This document shows positions 11,489 through 24,520 of a stretch of DNA of 64,000 bases, piece by piece. Both the position numbers and the translations under genes were made by a program. This stretch comes from Callaeas wilsoni. Taxonomy: Eukaryota; Chordata; Aves; Passeriformes; Callaeidae. How positions within the stretch are numbered: the stretch's first letter is position 1; every line of letters begins with the position of its first letter. Location: assembly GCA_013398955.1 (NCBI GenBank), contig VWPU01000923.1, positions 83,722 to 147,721 on the forward strand, read 5' to 3'. The notes beneath the pieces were generated by a model. That model made no database searches. It saw only the letters and a program-made list of their open reading frames with translations, and was not told where the DNA came from.

Positions 11489-12837
11489 TATCTTCATCCT
11501 TAAACCAAACAAAAACCCAAAAAAACCGAAACACCCACAAACCCGCTTTGGAGGCATAGACTCAAATATAAATTATTTCTGTAATGCTTATATGTTTTAT
11601 GAAGGGATCAGAAAAATTATGGCTGTTCTGATGTAAAGCCTTTGATTATCAGCTCATTGCACAGCCACATGCCTGTCAGGCAAACAAAAGATGTGGGAGA
11701 CTTATGCTGGCCTCATGCTTTTCCTTACTGTGAGGAAAAGTTTGGTAGGACAGGAAAATTTGGCTTTATAGACATCTTTTGAATGAAATATGTGATTATG
11801 AAACATCACGCAAAGGTTTCCTTTTTTACGTCTCTTGTAATGGAACTATTATGCAGGCCTGTAATGCCTCTATGAATGCCATACATTTTTATTTACCATG
11901 CACATATTTACCATGCTGAAGGGCAATATTCCTGAGCTTTGTGTCTCTCTTTTAGGACATAGCAGTGAAGACGAACGAAAACAGCTGGGCTGTGCCATCT
12001 CCCACTAACAGTAATTTTCCACTCAACAGCAGCTCACAGCAAGAGTGTCGGTGAAGCTTATCCTTGAGTGCTGGGCAGCTGAAGTACTAAGGTAAGGATG
12101 ATTACGTGTCCTGTGAGGAGATGGGACACTGTGAGACCTCCATGGTGAAAACAAACTTCATTCCTGGAGCGTTGTTCCAACAGGCTGCAAAAAGGCCCTA
12201 GGACTGGCTGGCTGAAGACTGCCTCTGCCCTGGGTATGACGGATGCTGGTGATACCAGCTCCATCCCAGTACAGCTACTCTGCTCCTCACTTTGACTTCA
12301 GCACTGAATACTGATTAAATATCCCCAAGAAACCCTAATAAAATGCATTTTAGAGACTTCCTACCAAGGTCATTTCCTTGGAGGGAAAAAATAAACAAAT
12401 TTGTATGTGGGAAATTGTCCCTAGGCCAGTTATGGCCTTTTAGGCAGTGTTCAGGCACCACAGTGGTGTCTGAACATAATGGAATATATTCCTGGCAATA
12501 ACTGTGGGGTGTCTCCTTCCAGTCTCACACCGTGGTTTTTATTTTTAAAAAAATTTTAAAAAGGAGATCTCAGAACATATAGTAATCCTCTTTCACTTTT
12601 CACAGATAGAGTGTACACTCATCAAATAAAAGAAAAAATCTAAAGTATTTTGCAATATAAAACATTAAGCTAAATTTTTGATTGTCAAATCAAGCAAAGC
12701 AAATAAAACATTATATTTTTACCCAGTGGTTCAAGGAGAGCACAGTTGGCTGTCCTAAGGTACAGATATATTTGCCTGCTTTAGCTGCCTGAATGCTGTT
12801 CCTAAGGCTGGTTGGTTGCCCATCTTTCTTGCAGTAC

Positions 12838-13348
12838 TGCTGCTCTTGTCTCATCCCTTGTCACCTGGGAGAAGAGGCTGGCCACCACCTGGCTACACTC
12901 TCCTTTCAGGTGGCTGTAGAGAGACATAAGGTCTCCCCTGAGCATCTTTCTCTCCAGGCTAAACACCCCCAGCTCCGTCAGCTGCTCCTCACAGGACTTG
13001 TGCTCCAGACCCTTCCCCAGCTCTGTTGCCCTTCTCTGGACAAGCTCCAGCCCCTCAATGTCCTTCTTGTAGGGAAGGGCCTGAACTGGACACAGGATTC
13101 AAGGTGCAGCCTCACCAGTGCTGAGTACAGGGGGACAATCACTGCCCTGGACCTGCTGGCCACACTGTTGCTGACACAAGCCAGAATGACACTGGCCTTC
13201 TTGGCCACCCGTGCTCAGTGCTGGCTCTTGCTCAGTGGCTATTGACATGCAGTCCCATGTCCTTTTCTGCTGGACAGCTTGCCCCAAGATTGGAGTGTTA
13301 TGTGGGGTTGTTGTGATCCAAGTGCAAGACCCAGGAAGTCTTTGGAAA
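12838..13348 (-). mobile_element. CR1 LINE internal fragment, minus strand, 3' end missing
   Basis: Read on the minus strand the fragment starts with CTTGCACTTGGATCACAACA and passes through the ORF2 C-terminus ([21 protein letters not shown], then [20 protein letters not shown] in the frame 13208-12978). It ends in the segment for SHLKGEC-type residues near 12,840. The usual final part, including the terminal repeat, is absent. Ordinary CR1 copies are truncated at the 5' end, so loss of the 3' end implies a later deletion or rearrangement. A short in-frame stretch survives but the protein is broken. Confidence 0.94.
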
Positions 13349-14144
13349 AGGAAGGAAGGAGCTTAATTCCTCGCTTGGGAGGGCTGGCTGCTCATCTGGG
13401 GATGGGATGAGTGTTTGTCCTCCTTGCTCTACTGCTCAATTATTCAAGATCTTGTGCCATCAACAAGAGGGTTTTAGGGTGTGTTCCCCACTGCATCCTC
13501 TATTTCTTATAATGAGGAGGGTACAGTATGCTCCAGAGAAGCAGGATATTCAGGTTTAAAACCCTAGTGTCAATATCAGAAGTTAAAGCCAGTTACCCCA
13601 TTTCCCAAGTGAGCACTGCAGTTTGCTGGCCACCCAGGCAGGGGTGGCAGAAACTTGTCTGCACTGCTTATGATCATAGCTACCCATTCCAGCCTGATTC
13701 TGATGTCAGATAAAAAAACCTGGGAGAAGTGGTACTGGCTTAGGGAAAAATAAACCCACCATTTTTGCCATGTTAACTGTTTTCTCTAAAAAATATTACC
13801 CAACTCCAATAATAATAGTTCCCACAATATCATTCATTGCTACTAGCTCAAAAGCAAAACTCCCACAACAGTACATATGGATAATAAAATAATTGCTGGA
13901 AAGGGCTTTTTCCTCTCTCTTGGCACCTGTTTGTTCTCCTAGAGATATGAATGCAAGAACTTATTCTTATGTTTGCAATCAGCCTTGCCTTACCTGCTGT
14001 TGTCTACCAAAGTCTGCTCCATACCTTGCTGAGAGTGTGACATGTGAAGGAAAAATAAGTTATATAGTGAGCCTCAAGCACATATGCCCTGTGGCCTTAG
14101 GGCCAATGCATGGCTGGGCTACACAAAGCAAAATATATATGGTG

Positions 14145-14170
14145 TTGAAAAAAAAACCTTTTTTTTTCAA
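14145..14170. repeat. Perfect inverted repeat, poly(A)/poly(T) hairpin
   Basis: A 12-base arm, TTG followed by nine A, is followed by CC and then the exact reverse complement, nine T followed by CAA. The spacer is only two bases, so the DNA could extrude as a cruciform. As RNA the loop would be strained. Slippage in A and T runs is the simplest origin. Confidence 0.9.
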
Positions 14171-17100
14171 AGGTTCACCGCTATGAAGTAAAAAAAATAT
14201 ATGTATATACCAAAATGTCAAAAGGCCTCTTCCTGGCTATATTCTGGTCAAATTTCAGTCTCTTTCCCCTGTGACTTTGCCTAAATAATTGTTTAGAAAA
14301 TCAGTAAAATATCTATATACAATATATGTGTATATTTTTATCAGAAGACAAGATTTTTTTCTAGTATTTTCCCTGTTCAAGGATCAAGTAACATTTCTGA
14401 TTAAACAGAAATGGGTTGCCTTTCAACAGGGACCAAGACTGGCATTGGCAATGAAAGTCAATAAAATGTTGCAAATTTGAGAAACTATCACAGAGGTGCA
14501 GCTAGAAGGGAATTAACTCTTCGGTCATTTGCTGTCTTTGAAGGAGTGAGTATATGACCTTTTAATGCTGACAACTGGGTATTTTCATTCAGTGCTTTCA
14601 AATCGCTTACTGAATTGTCAACCATACTCTTCAGTGGCAACTGACATTCCCAATATTAGAGTTTAATGCCTTTCTTACATTGTGAGAACTTTATGTGTTA
14701 TGGTTTAAAATACTTTTCAGTGGGCTGCTGATACTGCAGTATATTCAAGGTAAAAAGAGTGTTTATCAAAAAGATATTCTCATCTGGTTTTAATTGTCAA
14801 CTTCATTCACCAAGCCTAGATGGAAAGCACTGAAAAGTTTTTCACCAGGGGCTTACAGTGGAAAACCGCCCTGGTGCAACCTAGACTTTTGATTCTGTTC
14901 AAAGAAACAATTAAACACTCAACTTGGAGCCGCTAGTATGATACAAGTTATTTATCTGTTAAAAGTATGGTCTGACGTTTCACACAGGAAAACAAAAAGG
15001 CGTAGTTAGTGCTGTGCGGAAGATTTCCCAAAGTGAGACAAGGGAAGAGAATTGCAAAAGAGCTACCAAAAAGGCAGAGGGTGGGAAGAAAAGCTTGTTG
15101 CATGCGATGCTCTGCCTGTGATTAAGTGCCGTGGCACAGCGAAAGCCGCACAGCTGCCAAGGGCACGCATTTGTTTCCCCCTGCAGTCACGAGCAAGTGA
15201 CTTGGCAGGAGGTAAAGGTTTGCTGGATAGCGTGCAGTTTATAGGAAAATCTGACCTTCACAGTCGGACTGCAGACGCAGCAGGCCCTGCGGAGGCATGG
15301 GCGGTAAGGCCAGCTCCAAGTGTTTGCCAGGGACGTGCTGCTGCAGGGCGCAGGGTTTTAAACAATGTGTCGCTACCAAGGCAGAACATCTCTGAACCAC
15401 TGCGGCTTCGTGACAGCACACAGCAAAGGTCCGGGCTGCTGCCGGGCACACGCTTTGTTCAGAGGAGGCAATAGCGAACACTGGTCTAATTTGGGAAATC
15501 TCCAAGGATCCCCCACTTTACTGGGCAAACATCTTCATTGCTTAGCCACATTTATGGGGAAGATCATGTTTCATTACTTCGCACTGACTTGATCTTCCTT
15601 GCTGCCCCCAGTGACTGTGTCACCACTTGCCCTTTGACGGACACCTGGGAGAAGGGTTGGGTTTCCTCCCTCTCTCACCAGCCGAACTCTGCCTCTTCTC
15701 CTCTCAGCACTGCCTGGATGTCCCCACACCAACTCTGAGCATCCCTCCCGTGGCGCCTGACTGACCTTTTCCAGGGGCTGCCTAATGCTTCACTCCTTAC
15801 CCTGTGGGGAGGAAGCAATGGGAACCCTAGGAAGGCTGTTACCAAGGGAAGGCAGAGAAGAGCTCTTCCACTGGCCTTTAAAAAAATACTCCTCTGATGG
15901 CCAGCTCAGCATTTTTCTGTCATTTTGGTTTTATTCATGGTTTCAATATGACAAGCTTCATTATGATGCCATTCGTTATTTGTATCTCAATCTAATAAAC
16001 TTACTACCCTTCCACCTTGACATTTCTATGCTATTAATGCATGGGCCAGAATCTTTGCAGTGTATTTGGTCCCGGTGAAGGTTATTTGCTTGTGAAGACG
16101 TAAGTTATCATCTCATAGAAGTTATCATAAGATATGTATCTGAGGTGCTGTAGCTGAATTTGCTTTAGGACGCCACATTGCTTAACTGCAAAAACAGAGC
16201 AGCACTGTTTTGTTATTTCCATGTTCTCTGCACAGTGCTTGCTCAATTTGTGTACACTTCAAACCATGAAAAACTCTGTTTAGGGAGTCACTTCCTACCT
16301 CTTCCTAATGGAGAGACCAAAAAAAAAACCAAAAAAGGAGAAAAAATCACACAAATCCCCATAATAGCAATAAAAGAAGTATAAAAATAAAGATGACAGT
16401 TTAATGGAGATTTGTTTGAACAGTATGTTTTCCTTTTAACCAGATATTGTGGTGCATTACTAAAGGTTTTAAACAGCCTAAAATGCTGCTGGAAACATTA
16501 TGAGGCTTGCAAGCATCTTACATGTTGGGCCACTGGTTAGACATGTAAATGGTTTGTCTGAGCTTTCAGAGCTGCAATAAATGAGCTAAACCTTGGAAAC
16601 CAAATCATCTTCCATATATCAACTGTTATGCTTCAGTTGTCCGCCTGAATTTTTTTATAAATTAGCTTTTTCAAACAAAGAAGAATTTGTCTATTACCAC
16701 AAGATAATGCTGTCACTTGATAAAACTTAATTTTTCTGGTTGTTATAAATAACTTTGTTGTAATCTGTCTTCACCCTCATTTTGGCCTGATTTCTTGGAA
16801 AAGTCCTTGGCTCGTACAGCAAAGGAAAGTCTGCAGAGTAATCACACATGGGACCAGCTATAACAGACTCTCTCCACAAAATTCATCAGAAGCCTGGGAT
16901 TTCCTTTAGAAAGCTTGTAAGAACTTACGGATTTTATAGTAAGTGCTTCCAGAAAAACACTACAACACTGAAATGAAAAAGTGATGTCACAAACAAACCC
17001 AAAGCAATGTGCCTGGAGAAACCTAACAGTAAGATATTTAGAATACAGACATATATTTTTATAAAGTAGATGTATAGCTCTTGTTTCTCCTACTGTTTCT

Positions 17101-17712
17101 TCTGCTTCTATAGCTTCTCTTTTAAACTACCAAAAGAAATTAAAGGAACTTGACAGCCTGATCTGGGCATTACAACTTTCCATGCAGATTTCATTGTTCA
17201 CTGCTCTGTCGCTCATAAGCCATGCTGGACTTCCCTCGGTGGCTGTCAGAGCGCAGAACCAGCTGTTCAGCTGTGTAACAGTGGCAGCACAAAAATAGCC
17301 ATTCTGCTCAGCACTTCAGCCACATGCACCTCCATAACAGGCACGGGGCTCTGTGCATGACACCCCTCTGTAAAATTGCTGCGTGGTGTGATGGTTGGCA
17401 CCCACTGTAGTGTCTGAGCCCTGGCTGCCAGGGATAAACCCCATTAGCCATTAGTGCCCTGTCTGCAGGACAGCAGGGTTTTTGGTGTGACAGCTCTCCA
17501 CTGGTTCCTGGTGGAACAGGGGTCAGTGGTGGAAGCTGGCTTATTCATGCCTGCTTGCCCAACCTTCTTTAGCTGTCACAACTTTTTTCACCTCAATTCT
17601 AGGGCAAGAACATTGATCTCTCACACAGACCTGCAGGATAGCTTGGCCCCCTCCTCATTGCCCTCTTCCCCACAGCCAAGCACACATGGAAATTCTCCCA
17701 CAATAGCTGCCT

Positions 17713-17753
17713 CCACAGGGAAACCTGGATTCCCACAGGGAAACCTGGATTCC
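17713..17753 (+). repeat. 20-bp tandem duplication
   Basis: The unit CCACAGGGAAACCTGGATTC occurs twice in direct succession without mismatch, at 17,713-17,732 and 17,733-17,752, with one further matching C. It lies in unique sequence and is probably a recent slippage duplication. Confidence 0.95.
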
Positions 17754-18009
17754 TCCCGAAGCTTTCATTTCCTACCTTTGCACCAACAGCAATAAGAGGC
17801 AATACATTAGAAGGAGGAATGTTTCCAGTGGAGAAAGATCACTTTACCAAGGTCTATTTGTGTCTCCTGCTGCATCATGCTGCCTCTTTCTCCTCCCTGC
17901 AATTGCCTTTCCTCTGGGTCAGGCCCTACAGAAACAAGTGCACTGTCTTTGCTTTGTTGGGCACCCAAATAAGGGAACATCTGCATCCCCAGAAAGCCTA
18001 AGGAAAACT

Positions 18010-18100
18010 TCTATTTTATCTACTCAGCACTGGTGTAGCCTCACCTTGAGTATTGTGAGCAGTTTTGGGCACCACAATATAAAGTAGATATTAAGCTATT
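18010..18100 (+). mobile_element. Short degraded CR1 ORF2 scrap
   Basis: CTCAGCACTGGTGTAGCCTC, then TTGAGTATTGTGAGCAGTTT and GGGCACCACAATATAAA, parallels the CR1 ORF2 segment for YSALVRPHLEY-C-QFWAP. About 90 bases are recognisable. Both sides decay into unique sequence, so this looks like a very old copy. Confidence 0.6.
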
Positions 18101-21100
18101 TCCCTTGATCTTAAAACACCAGTGACTTTACCAACTGATGAAACCAGTTTGGGGTACAATTGGAGACAAGCTACCAGCTCAGGTGTGGATCACCTCATCA
18201 CTGGCACCTAAACTGAGGCCAAAGGAATTTGGAGGGGGTTTTAGTAGCTGACCTTGGAGGGCTCCTGAAAAGTGAACACAGGCACACAAACAACTATTTT
18301 TTTTCTCGTCCTTTGACAACAGTAGTACAAATTCATGTGGTTTGGCTGATGGTCAGCTTAAAGGACAGCTTCAACCTGTCAGATAAATGGTGCTGAGAAC
18401 AGGTATTTCTCCAGTGGATTTTAGATCAAATAGATTAGAAAAGCCTCTGAAGTTTGTGTTCTATATTTAATACTGTGAAATCTAAGCCACAGTAAATAAT
18501 CTGCAGTAAAACTGTGAGAGCTGATAAGGACAGTAAAGGAGCATGATTTCCTGATAATCTGAAAAATGCACATGTGTGCACAAGATGGGTAAACCTGATA
18601 CTTATTAAATATTATCACAGACTTGAAGGATCCAAACAGAGTATTAGACCTCCAATGCACTGGCTTTCCACAAATATACAAAAGAAGAATTCTACATCTT
18701 ACAGAATGCAAATGTTCATAATGGCTGAATGAACTGCAACAGAGGAATGGAAAAATGATACTGGTGTTACTTAAAGTAGTATTTTTAGTGCTGATCACAT
18801 CTGAAATGCACTGTATAGGATTCTCGTAACATTTTCCCGGGTGACATATCTGTCTATATCAATGTATTCATTTACAGGTGAATGGAAGACTGTATCTGTA
18901 TTTGATACAGAGAGCCAAGACTGTCGCTTATCCTGCATGTTTCTGCCACAGGGCTGTAAGATCTGCTCTTTCTGCTTTCTTTTTCTCATTTATTTCTTGG
19001 TCTCACCCTGGACATACTCCTCCTTCCATTGCTTCTCTAACTATTTGATGAGAAAGCTGTCATATGGGAAAATGACAACATCTCGTTCTCACACGTTTTG
19101 ATGCAGTACTGGCATTTTCAGGTACCATTACTTGGGAGGGGAAAGTCTGAGGCTCCCTTACAGTGTTGGGGCCCCAAGGGAAAAAGGAGATGCTACTTCT
19201 TGCATCTCTTTTGGGCTGAGACATGACATAGGTACCAAATGGTTTGGAGAGAAATGTTTTCTGTGACCAGAAATATAAACTGAGGTGTTTGGGGAACTTC
19301 AAATGAACAGAGCAAAGCAGTTGTAGACCACAGGCATCCCCCAGAGGAACGCTGACAATTCAGCAGGGGAATGCAGGATCTTTTGTGCTGGGCAACTAAA
19401 TTCTACCCAGGTCTTTACAGTTTGTGCCTGGACCTTAGAAATTTCAATCTACATTTGTTCCAGGACCCGCTCGTATAACAGACTAACGACCTGTAAAATT
19501 TCAGTTTCAAATGCCTTTGGAGAGTTATAGTAAACATTTTAAAATGGAACTGAAGATACATTTCCAGTCTGCTTTTATTCTTACAACCCATAAAGTAGAA
19601 AGCATTTCATATAAAAAACCCACTAAACCAAATGCCCTCTTCTCATTTTAATTTTACTCATGTAATCTATAAACAATTTTATATCAGAACACTGTAAAAT
19701 GCATGCCCTTCTGCTTCTCGGCTATGTTGAATTTCCAGAGTGGTATGAATTTCTAAGTCTAAGCTTCTGGAGAGAAGGGCTTATAAGAAAATGTTGATGG
19801 TCTCTTAACTATTGTGCTCTGACCAACGCTGCAGTAACAGAGAACACCAATAAAGTACTGCAATGCTGTATAATTGTCTTATTAATTGGAACATTATTTA
19901 CAGAGAGGGCTGCCTTCACAGCATGCACCTACTTTCTGAAATGCTCACAGCACTCAGGACACAGCAGGCAGCCAACATAAAAGTTCAGTTAAAGTAACAG
20001 TAAAATAGCCATCCATATAAGTGCAAGTTAATGAATTGAGTCCTCCTGGCAGGAAGACTTGAATGTGAGCAAGCATTTTCAAATTTAAAGAGAGGTGACC
20101 TTAAAAGCCTGCCAAACCTCAAAGGTAATGAATCATTTATGATGATGATGGTGAGGCCCTTTAATTTTTAGATGAAGAACAACCCAGCTCAGCTATTCTA
20201 TTAAAATATGGCGTATGTACATTTTGACAAAGATTGTCTTTGGAAACCAGAAGATAAGAAAGCAAACAACCCTTTTGAGCGCACAGGGATCTACCTTACA
20301 TTTAAATTAGCTGTTTAAATAGCATTGCACATACTAAATCCTGTGCAAGGCAGTTGTTTATGAAGTCCCTCTTTGACTAAAGTTCTCCACAAACAATGAA
20401 AAGGAACTGCCACACTCTCTCTATGCTCCTAAAAAAAGACATTAGTGCCAGCTATTCAACAAAACATTTCATATTTTCAATGTCGCCATAAAATCCCTTC
20501 AATTGGCAGAAGGGAAATTACGATGTCTGTTCCTTTGCCTTTGCAGTGTCCAACTGACTTCTCAGCAAATTCAATGGAAAAAAAACCCAAACCAATACAA
20601 AGCATCCAGGACCAAGGCTTACTGCTTTGAAGGACAGTTTTTCCCAAGATTAACGTTTCATTATCATATATAAAGTAAAGCACAGCTACTATGTCACTAT
20701 TCACATTTAAACTTCACTGCTAAGTTCATAAATTACTGCATGGTTTATTCAGCACAGATAGACAACATGGGATTTTAAGAAGTTTTAGGGCAGCCAATAT
20801 TGTCACAAAATATCTTGCAAAATCCTTTTTATAATTTACTTACTAAAATATCTGCTTACAGACTTTTGGACAGATTGCCCATATTGCTTAGAGTTTGCCA
20901 ACCTGTCTGAATGCAAAGCAGGAAGATGATTTCTGCTGTTATCACCGAGTTGCCATAAATCAGGCTTTCATTGCAGGCTCTTTAGATGCGTCATTCATGA
21001 TACTACAACTTGCACTCATTTCTCAGAAGCTGAAGCCAGTTTCTTCCTTGGCAATTCTATGGTATAATAGCAGCCTGAATCCCAGTTCATCTGCAATGAA

Positions 21101-24100
21101 TGTTAAAGCATTTTATGTTAGTAATTCAGTGGAAAACAGAGCACTCCAGTGCCTAATTTCCTCTGTGCAGCTAGTAATTTCTTTTTCACTCTGAAAACAC
21201 TGAAAATCAACATTGAATATTTTTTTAATGTTTTCTGTGGCGCTTTGAATAAAAACAACTAGTTTGTGGTTTACAAAAAGCACCTGTGAATGTAATACAT
21301 CCCACCCATGTCTAGGTGCCTATCTGAGACAGACGCTTCTGTTTTCACTACTTGCAATCCAACTTCCACTGCTCTGCAGCTCATGCTTGGTTATGGCAGG
21401 GTTCACCACCACCCACCACTACCAAACCCCTACCAGCCTGAAGGGAAGAAGGGCCTCCTCATTCAGGCAGCACCAAGATGCTGGTGGGTTGTAGGCACTG
21501 CCAGTTCTTGGGTCTCCCATGTTCATTTGAAGAAAGTTACAGTGCTCCTGAAAAGCAAACAGTGGGAGAGAAAGGAAATCCAGATTCCTGACTTATCTTT
21601 ATTTCCAATCCCAATTTTTTATCTTTTTTCCTCTACAGAGTAACTTTATTAACTTCAGTATTCTGGATCACATTGGGTTGAGACAGGCAATAGATAAATT
21701 GAAGCATTGGTGGCATTTCCTTGGCTCTCTGCCAAGTATAAAACTATTACATATTGTTGCTAGATTTTTATAAATAATCACCAGCCTTCCTCTGAAAAGA
21801 AATCGCACTCCAGCAGTGTTTGGGATAGCATTTCTATGATTCTGTGATTTTGCATTAACTAAAGTTGTAGATAGTATCTTCCAGTAGAATCTGCCTTCCA
21901 AAAATTATACAGCATCATTATTTTTTTCTAGACAAATATGCCTCAAGAAAGTTTTTCTATGTCTCTATTTGAAAAAAGAAGCTATAAAGACTTAAGAAAA
22001 GTCAATTTAACCTACTTCAGTGAGGTAAGCACAGAGATTTAAGCTGGCATATAAATTAAACTAGTGTTCCCATAACATAGATCAGACCAATATATATTTG
22101 GTTCCTGGGTGAATCAAGTCACTAGAGGCTTACATTTCAAATGCAAACAACTGTGTTGAAAGAAATGGTTTTTTATGTCCCAATGCTACTGTCCAGTCCT
22201 AAGCAACAGAGATGACCCAGGCTCAGGCCAGCCCATAGCAGGCTGGATCCATATCACAGCTGCCTGTTGGGCTGTATTCTGGCACTGAGCCTCTTGTAGT
22301 CACCTTCTCCTGTTTCTTTCCTTAATCCTTGTCAATGACAAAGACATTTGCTTGCTGCTGCAAAGATAGTCTTACTTCTTGTTCTTGTCATAAAGTCATG
22401 GAACAAAGTTTGAGTTACAAGTATGAAATGTGAGTTGCTGAAACCTGTGAATTCATAGTCTTTTATGATTTCTGGAAGTTTCATCAAATCAAGTTTTGCT
22501 TCTGAGTCCAAATGTATCAAAAGCTGTTTATGTTACCAAATGCCAGAATACACAGATGGCATCCATTTAACTGAGTAGGTTTTTACTATTGGTTATGGAC
22601 ATTTCATTATATTAATCTGACATATTCTTGAAGAAGAATTAATCTATTTTTTAGGTCTTTCTTAAGGTAAATAGGTGTTTGGCCAAGTCCTTCTGCCCTT
22701 AGTTTTATGAATTATCTTCACTCTAACTGCTCATATGTAAAGAGAATACTGTTGGATCTGTGATGTTTCACTTATTATTTCAGATTAAGAGCTCTTGAAA
22801 AGCCTAGTAAATTTTATCATTTTTGTAATTCCAAATGCAGCACCCCAGCCATATGCGTGCCACACTGTACTTTTGAGAGAAAAAAGAAATTAAAAAGCAA
22901 CCTGCAATCTCCTCAAATATAAAAGACATTGGAAGAAACAAGAACCACACCTCTACAGATGTGTTCTTTGGCCTAGACTGTATTTATTGATGCAGGATAT
23001 GGATCTAAACCAATGTGAAAATATTCTTCAGAAAGGCTGAACCCAGCCATCTCTTTCTTCAGAGGGTCTGGAAGTATACCTATGGAAGATGGCTGAATTT
23101 CACAGTGATCCCTGGAGCCTGAGTTATATTTAGAATAATAGGATTATGTTATTACAACTCTAGCTGTGATAGGGCTGGAGAAGGTTACTTAGACCCTGTG
23201 GCTACACTGCTAAATAGAAGAGAGCCAGGAGCTTATCCTCAGTGCTGAGGCTGAGCAGTAAGCACAGACTGATCCATGATGCACAGCTCTTGTCCCTGGG
23301 ACTTATCTCATCCCTTGTGGTGCCTATGTGGCCCAATGGAAAATGCTTCTTTCAATGTGTTTTTGACCAGTTCAAGATGTCTGAACTAATTTATAACACA
23401 TGTTGCAGCGTGCCAGGGTGGTGGCTTTGTAACATGAAGCTGCATATGTGTACGGCATGTGTGAGGGGGTAAAACCTGCAGGGATAGCGTTGGAAGATTG
23501 TGTAGGATGGAAGAAGTCACACTTTGTGCGGTCTGTCCTGGAGCAGGTCAGTTTGCACAAGTGGGCCCAGGCCCTGGTGAGAGCCAGGAGCTCAGCAGAA
23601 AAGTCCATCTCCCATCGGCTTCAGCTGGGAGTACAGTGCAGCTTACAGAGGTGTACAACTCTCCACAGTTCAGCCCAAGACTTAGTGTCTATTTTGCTGC
23701 CCAGAGAGCTGAAGAAGTGGCCAAACATTGGCCTTCAGGGTTCTGTTCTGGTTAGAGGTTGGCACTTGTAGGACAGGATTCTGAAGAAACTGGTTTGACT
23801 GAGGAGACTCTTGCATGCTGTCTGGGACAAAAAAAGGCACCCTCCTTGAGGCAGGCAAAACCCCAAGACTGGGGAGAAAGCTTTTATCCCAACACTGGGC
23901 AGAGCTACCTGGGATTTCAGAATCCTGCAGGAACATTATGGTTCCCTCCTGCCAAATGCAGTCACTTGTGTTGGGAGAAGGAGGTAAAATACTCATGCAG
24001 GGCACTCTGCAGCCATTTCCAGACCAGTAAAGGCAACTCCCAGGGAGCAAAGGGGTTTTGGCTACATTCCCAGATATTTCCCATGAACAGCACAGCACAT

Positions 24101-24455
24101 TGCCAGCAAGTTCCTCAGCGAACCTAGCCAAAGCTCTATTATTGATCTTGAATGTCCTCTCCTTTTCCCAGCAAGACACTGGAAATAGCATAAGGCTTTC
24201 CATTCACTTGGCAGTGCAGCCTACAGACACAGCAGGGAAGTACCATGGGACCCATCACATGGCAGAGACAGATGGGCTCCTCCTGCTTTTTACCTCCCTT
24301 TCCTTTGCCTGTGCTGACTTGAACACCCTCCTCTCTTTCCATGGCAGACTAATCCTCAGGGATATTGCATGGCTGCAGTTGGTAGCATTGATACCATGGC
24401 CATTCCAGCTCCCTTAGGCTAAAGTTTTGCAGAGAAAACAGTCTAGCTGAATCCT
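18101..24455. other. Unique sequence, no recognised gene
   Basis: This 6.3-kb stretch holds no recognisable repeat apart from minor A/T runs. It includes the homeodomain-motif-rich stretch at 19,830-20,640 and another repeat-free stretch at 20,880-21,190. The part at 23,170-24,420 is nearer 50% GC and has overlapping frames on both strands (the longest is 23682-24203 -, 173 codons), none with a recognisable domain. Confidence 0.5.
19830..20640. promoter_or_regulatory. Candidate non-coding regulatory stretch
   Basis: This repeat-free interval is dense in homeodomain and HMG-type cores: TTATTAATTGG near 19,881, TTAATGAATTGAG near 20,030, ATGAATCATTTATGATG near 20,127, ACAAACAATG near 20,391 and CTTCAATTGG near 20,498. 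Short ATG triplet repeats occur at 20,139. The look is that of a vertebrate conserved non-coding element, but AT-rich DNA yields such cores by chance and conservation was not tested. Confidence 0.22.
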
Positions 24456-24520
24456 ATAATCATAAAATCACAGAATCGTAGAATATTCTGAGTTGGAAGG
24501 GACCCAGTAAGATCTTCTCA
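24456..24520 (-). mobile_element. CR1 LINE terminal scrap, minus strand
   Basis: CATAAAATCACAGAATCGTA followed by GAATATTCTGAGTTGGAAGG is the reverse complement of the 3' terminus of a CR1 subfamily different from the 8.5-kb copies. Only about 65 bases are clear, and the match fades after the GACCCAGTAAGATC segment. Confidence 0.85.

Larger units (their letters stand above)
9236..12837. other. Unique sequence, no recognised gene
   Basis: These 3.6 kb contain a (TTTG)4 run at 9,317-9,332, a CTCF-like site at 11,475 and an RE1-like match at 10,821. The longest non-repeat frame, 9524-9856 (+, 110 codons), has no recognisable motif. A slightly GC-richer patch lies at 10,790-11,130. No gene can be supported. 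Confidence 0.5.
13349..18009. other. Unique sequence, no recognised gene
   Basis: These 4.7 kb are mostly AT-rich. Notable items are a poly(A)/poly(T) palindrome at 14,145, a moderately CpG-containing patch at about 15,050-15,480 with a 140-codon frame of no recognised content, and a 20-bp tandem duplication at 17,713. A unique stretch at 17,150-17,470 is free of repeats and could be constrained, but I see no decisive motif. Confidence 0.5.

Noticed and set aside
15052..15474. 140-codon plus-strand ORF in a CpG-containing patch
   Set aside because: Frames on the opposite strand are equally open. Arg/Ala-rich composition is expected from GC content alone.
18421..18798. 125-codon minus-strand ORF
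   Set aside because: Ser/Ile/Phe/Tyr-rich product typical of AT-rich non-coding DNA.
21829..21850. TTCTATGATTCTGTGATTTT, like a CR1 terminal repeat
   Set aside because: Upstream sequence shows no CR1 3' untranslated similarity. Two copies of an 8-mer are too little to call an insertion.
23682..24203. 173-codon minus-strand ORF, the longest non-repeat frame
   Set aside because: Overlapped by three long plus-strand frames in a roughly 50% GC patch. No domain, signal peptide or recognisable family, no promoter evidence.
23170..24420. Possible endogenous retrovirus remnant suggested by several adjacent frames
   Set aside because: No LTR pair, primer-binding site, polypurine tract or recognisable gag, pol or env motif found.
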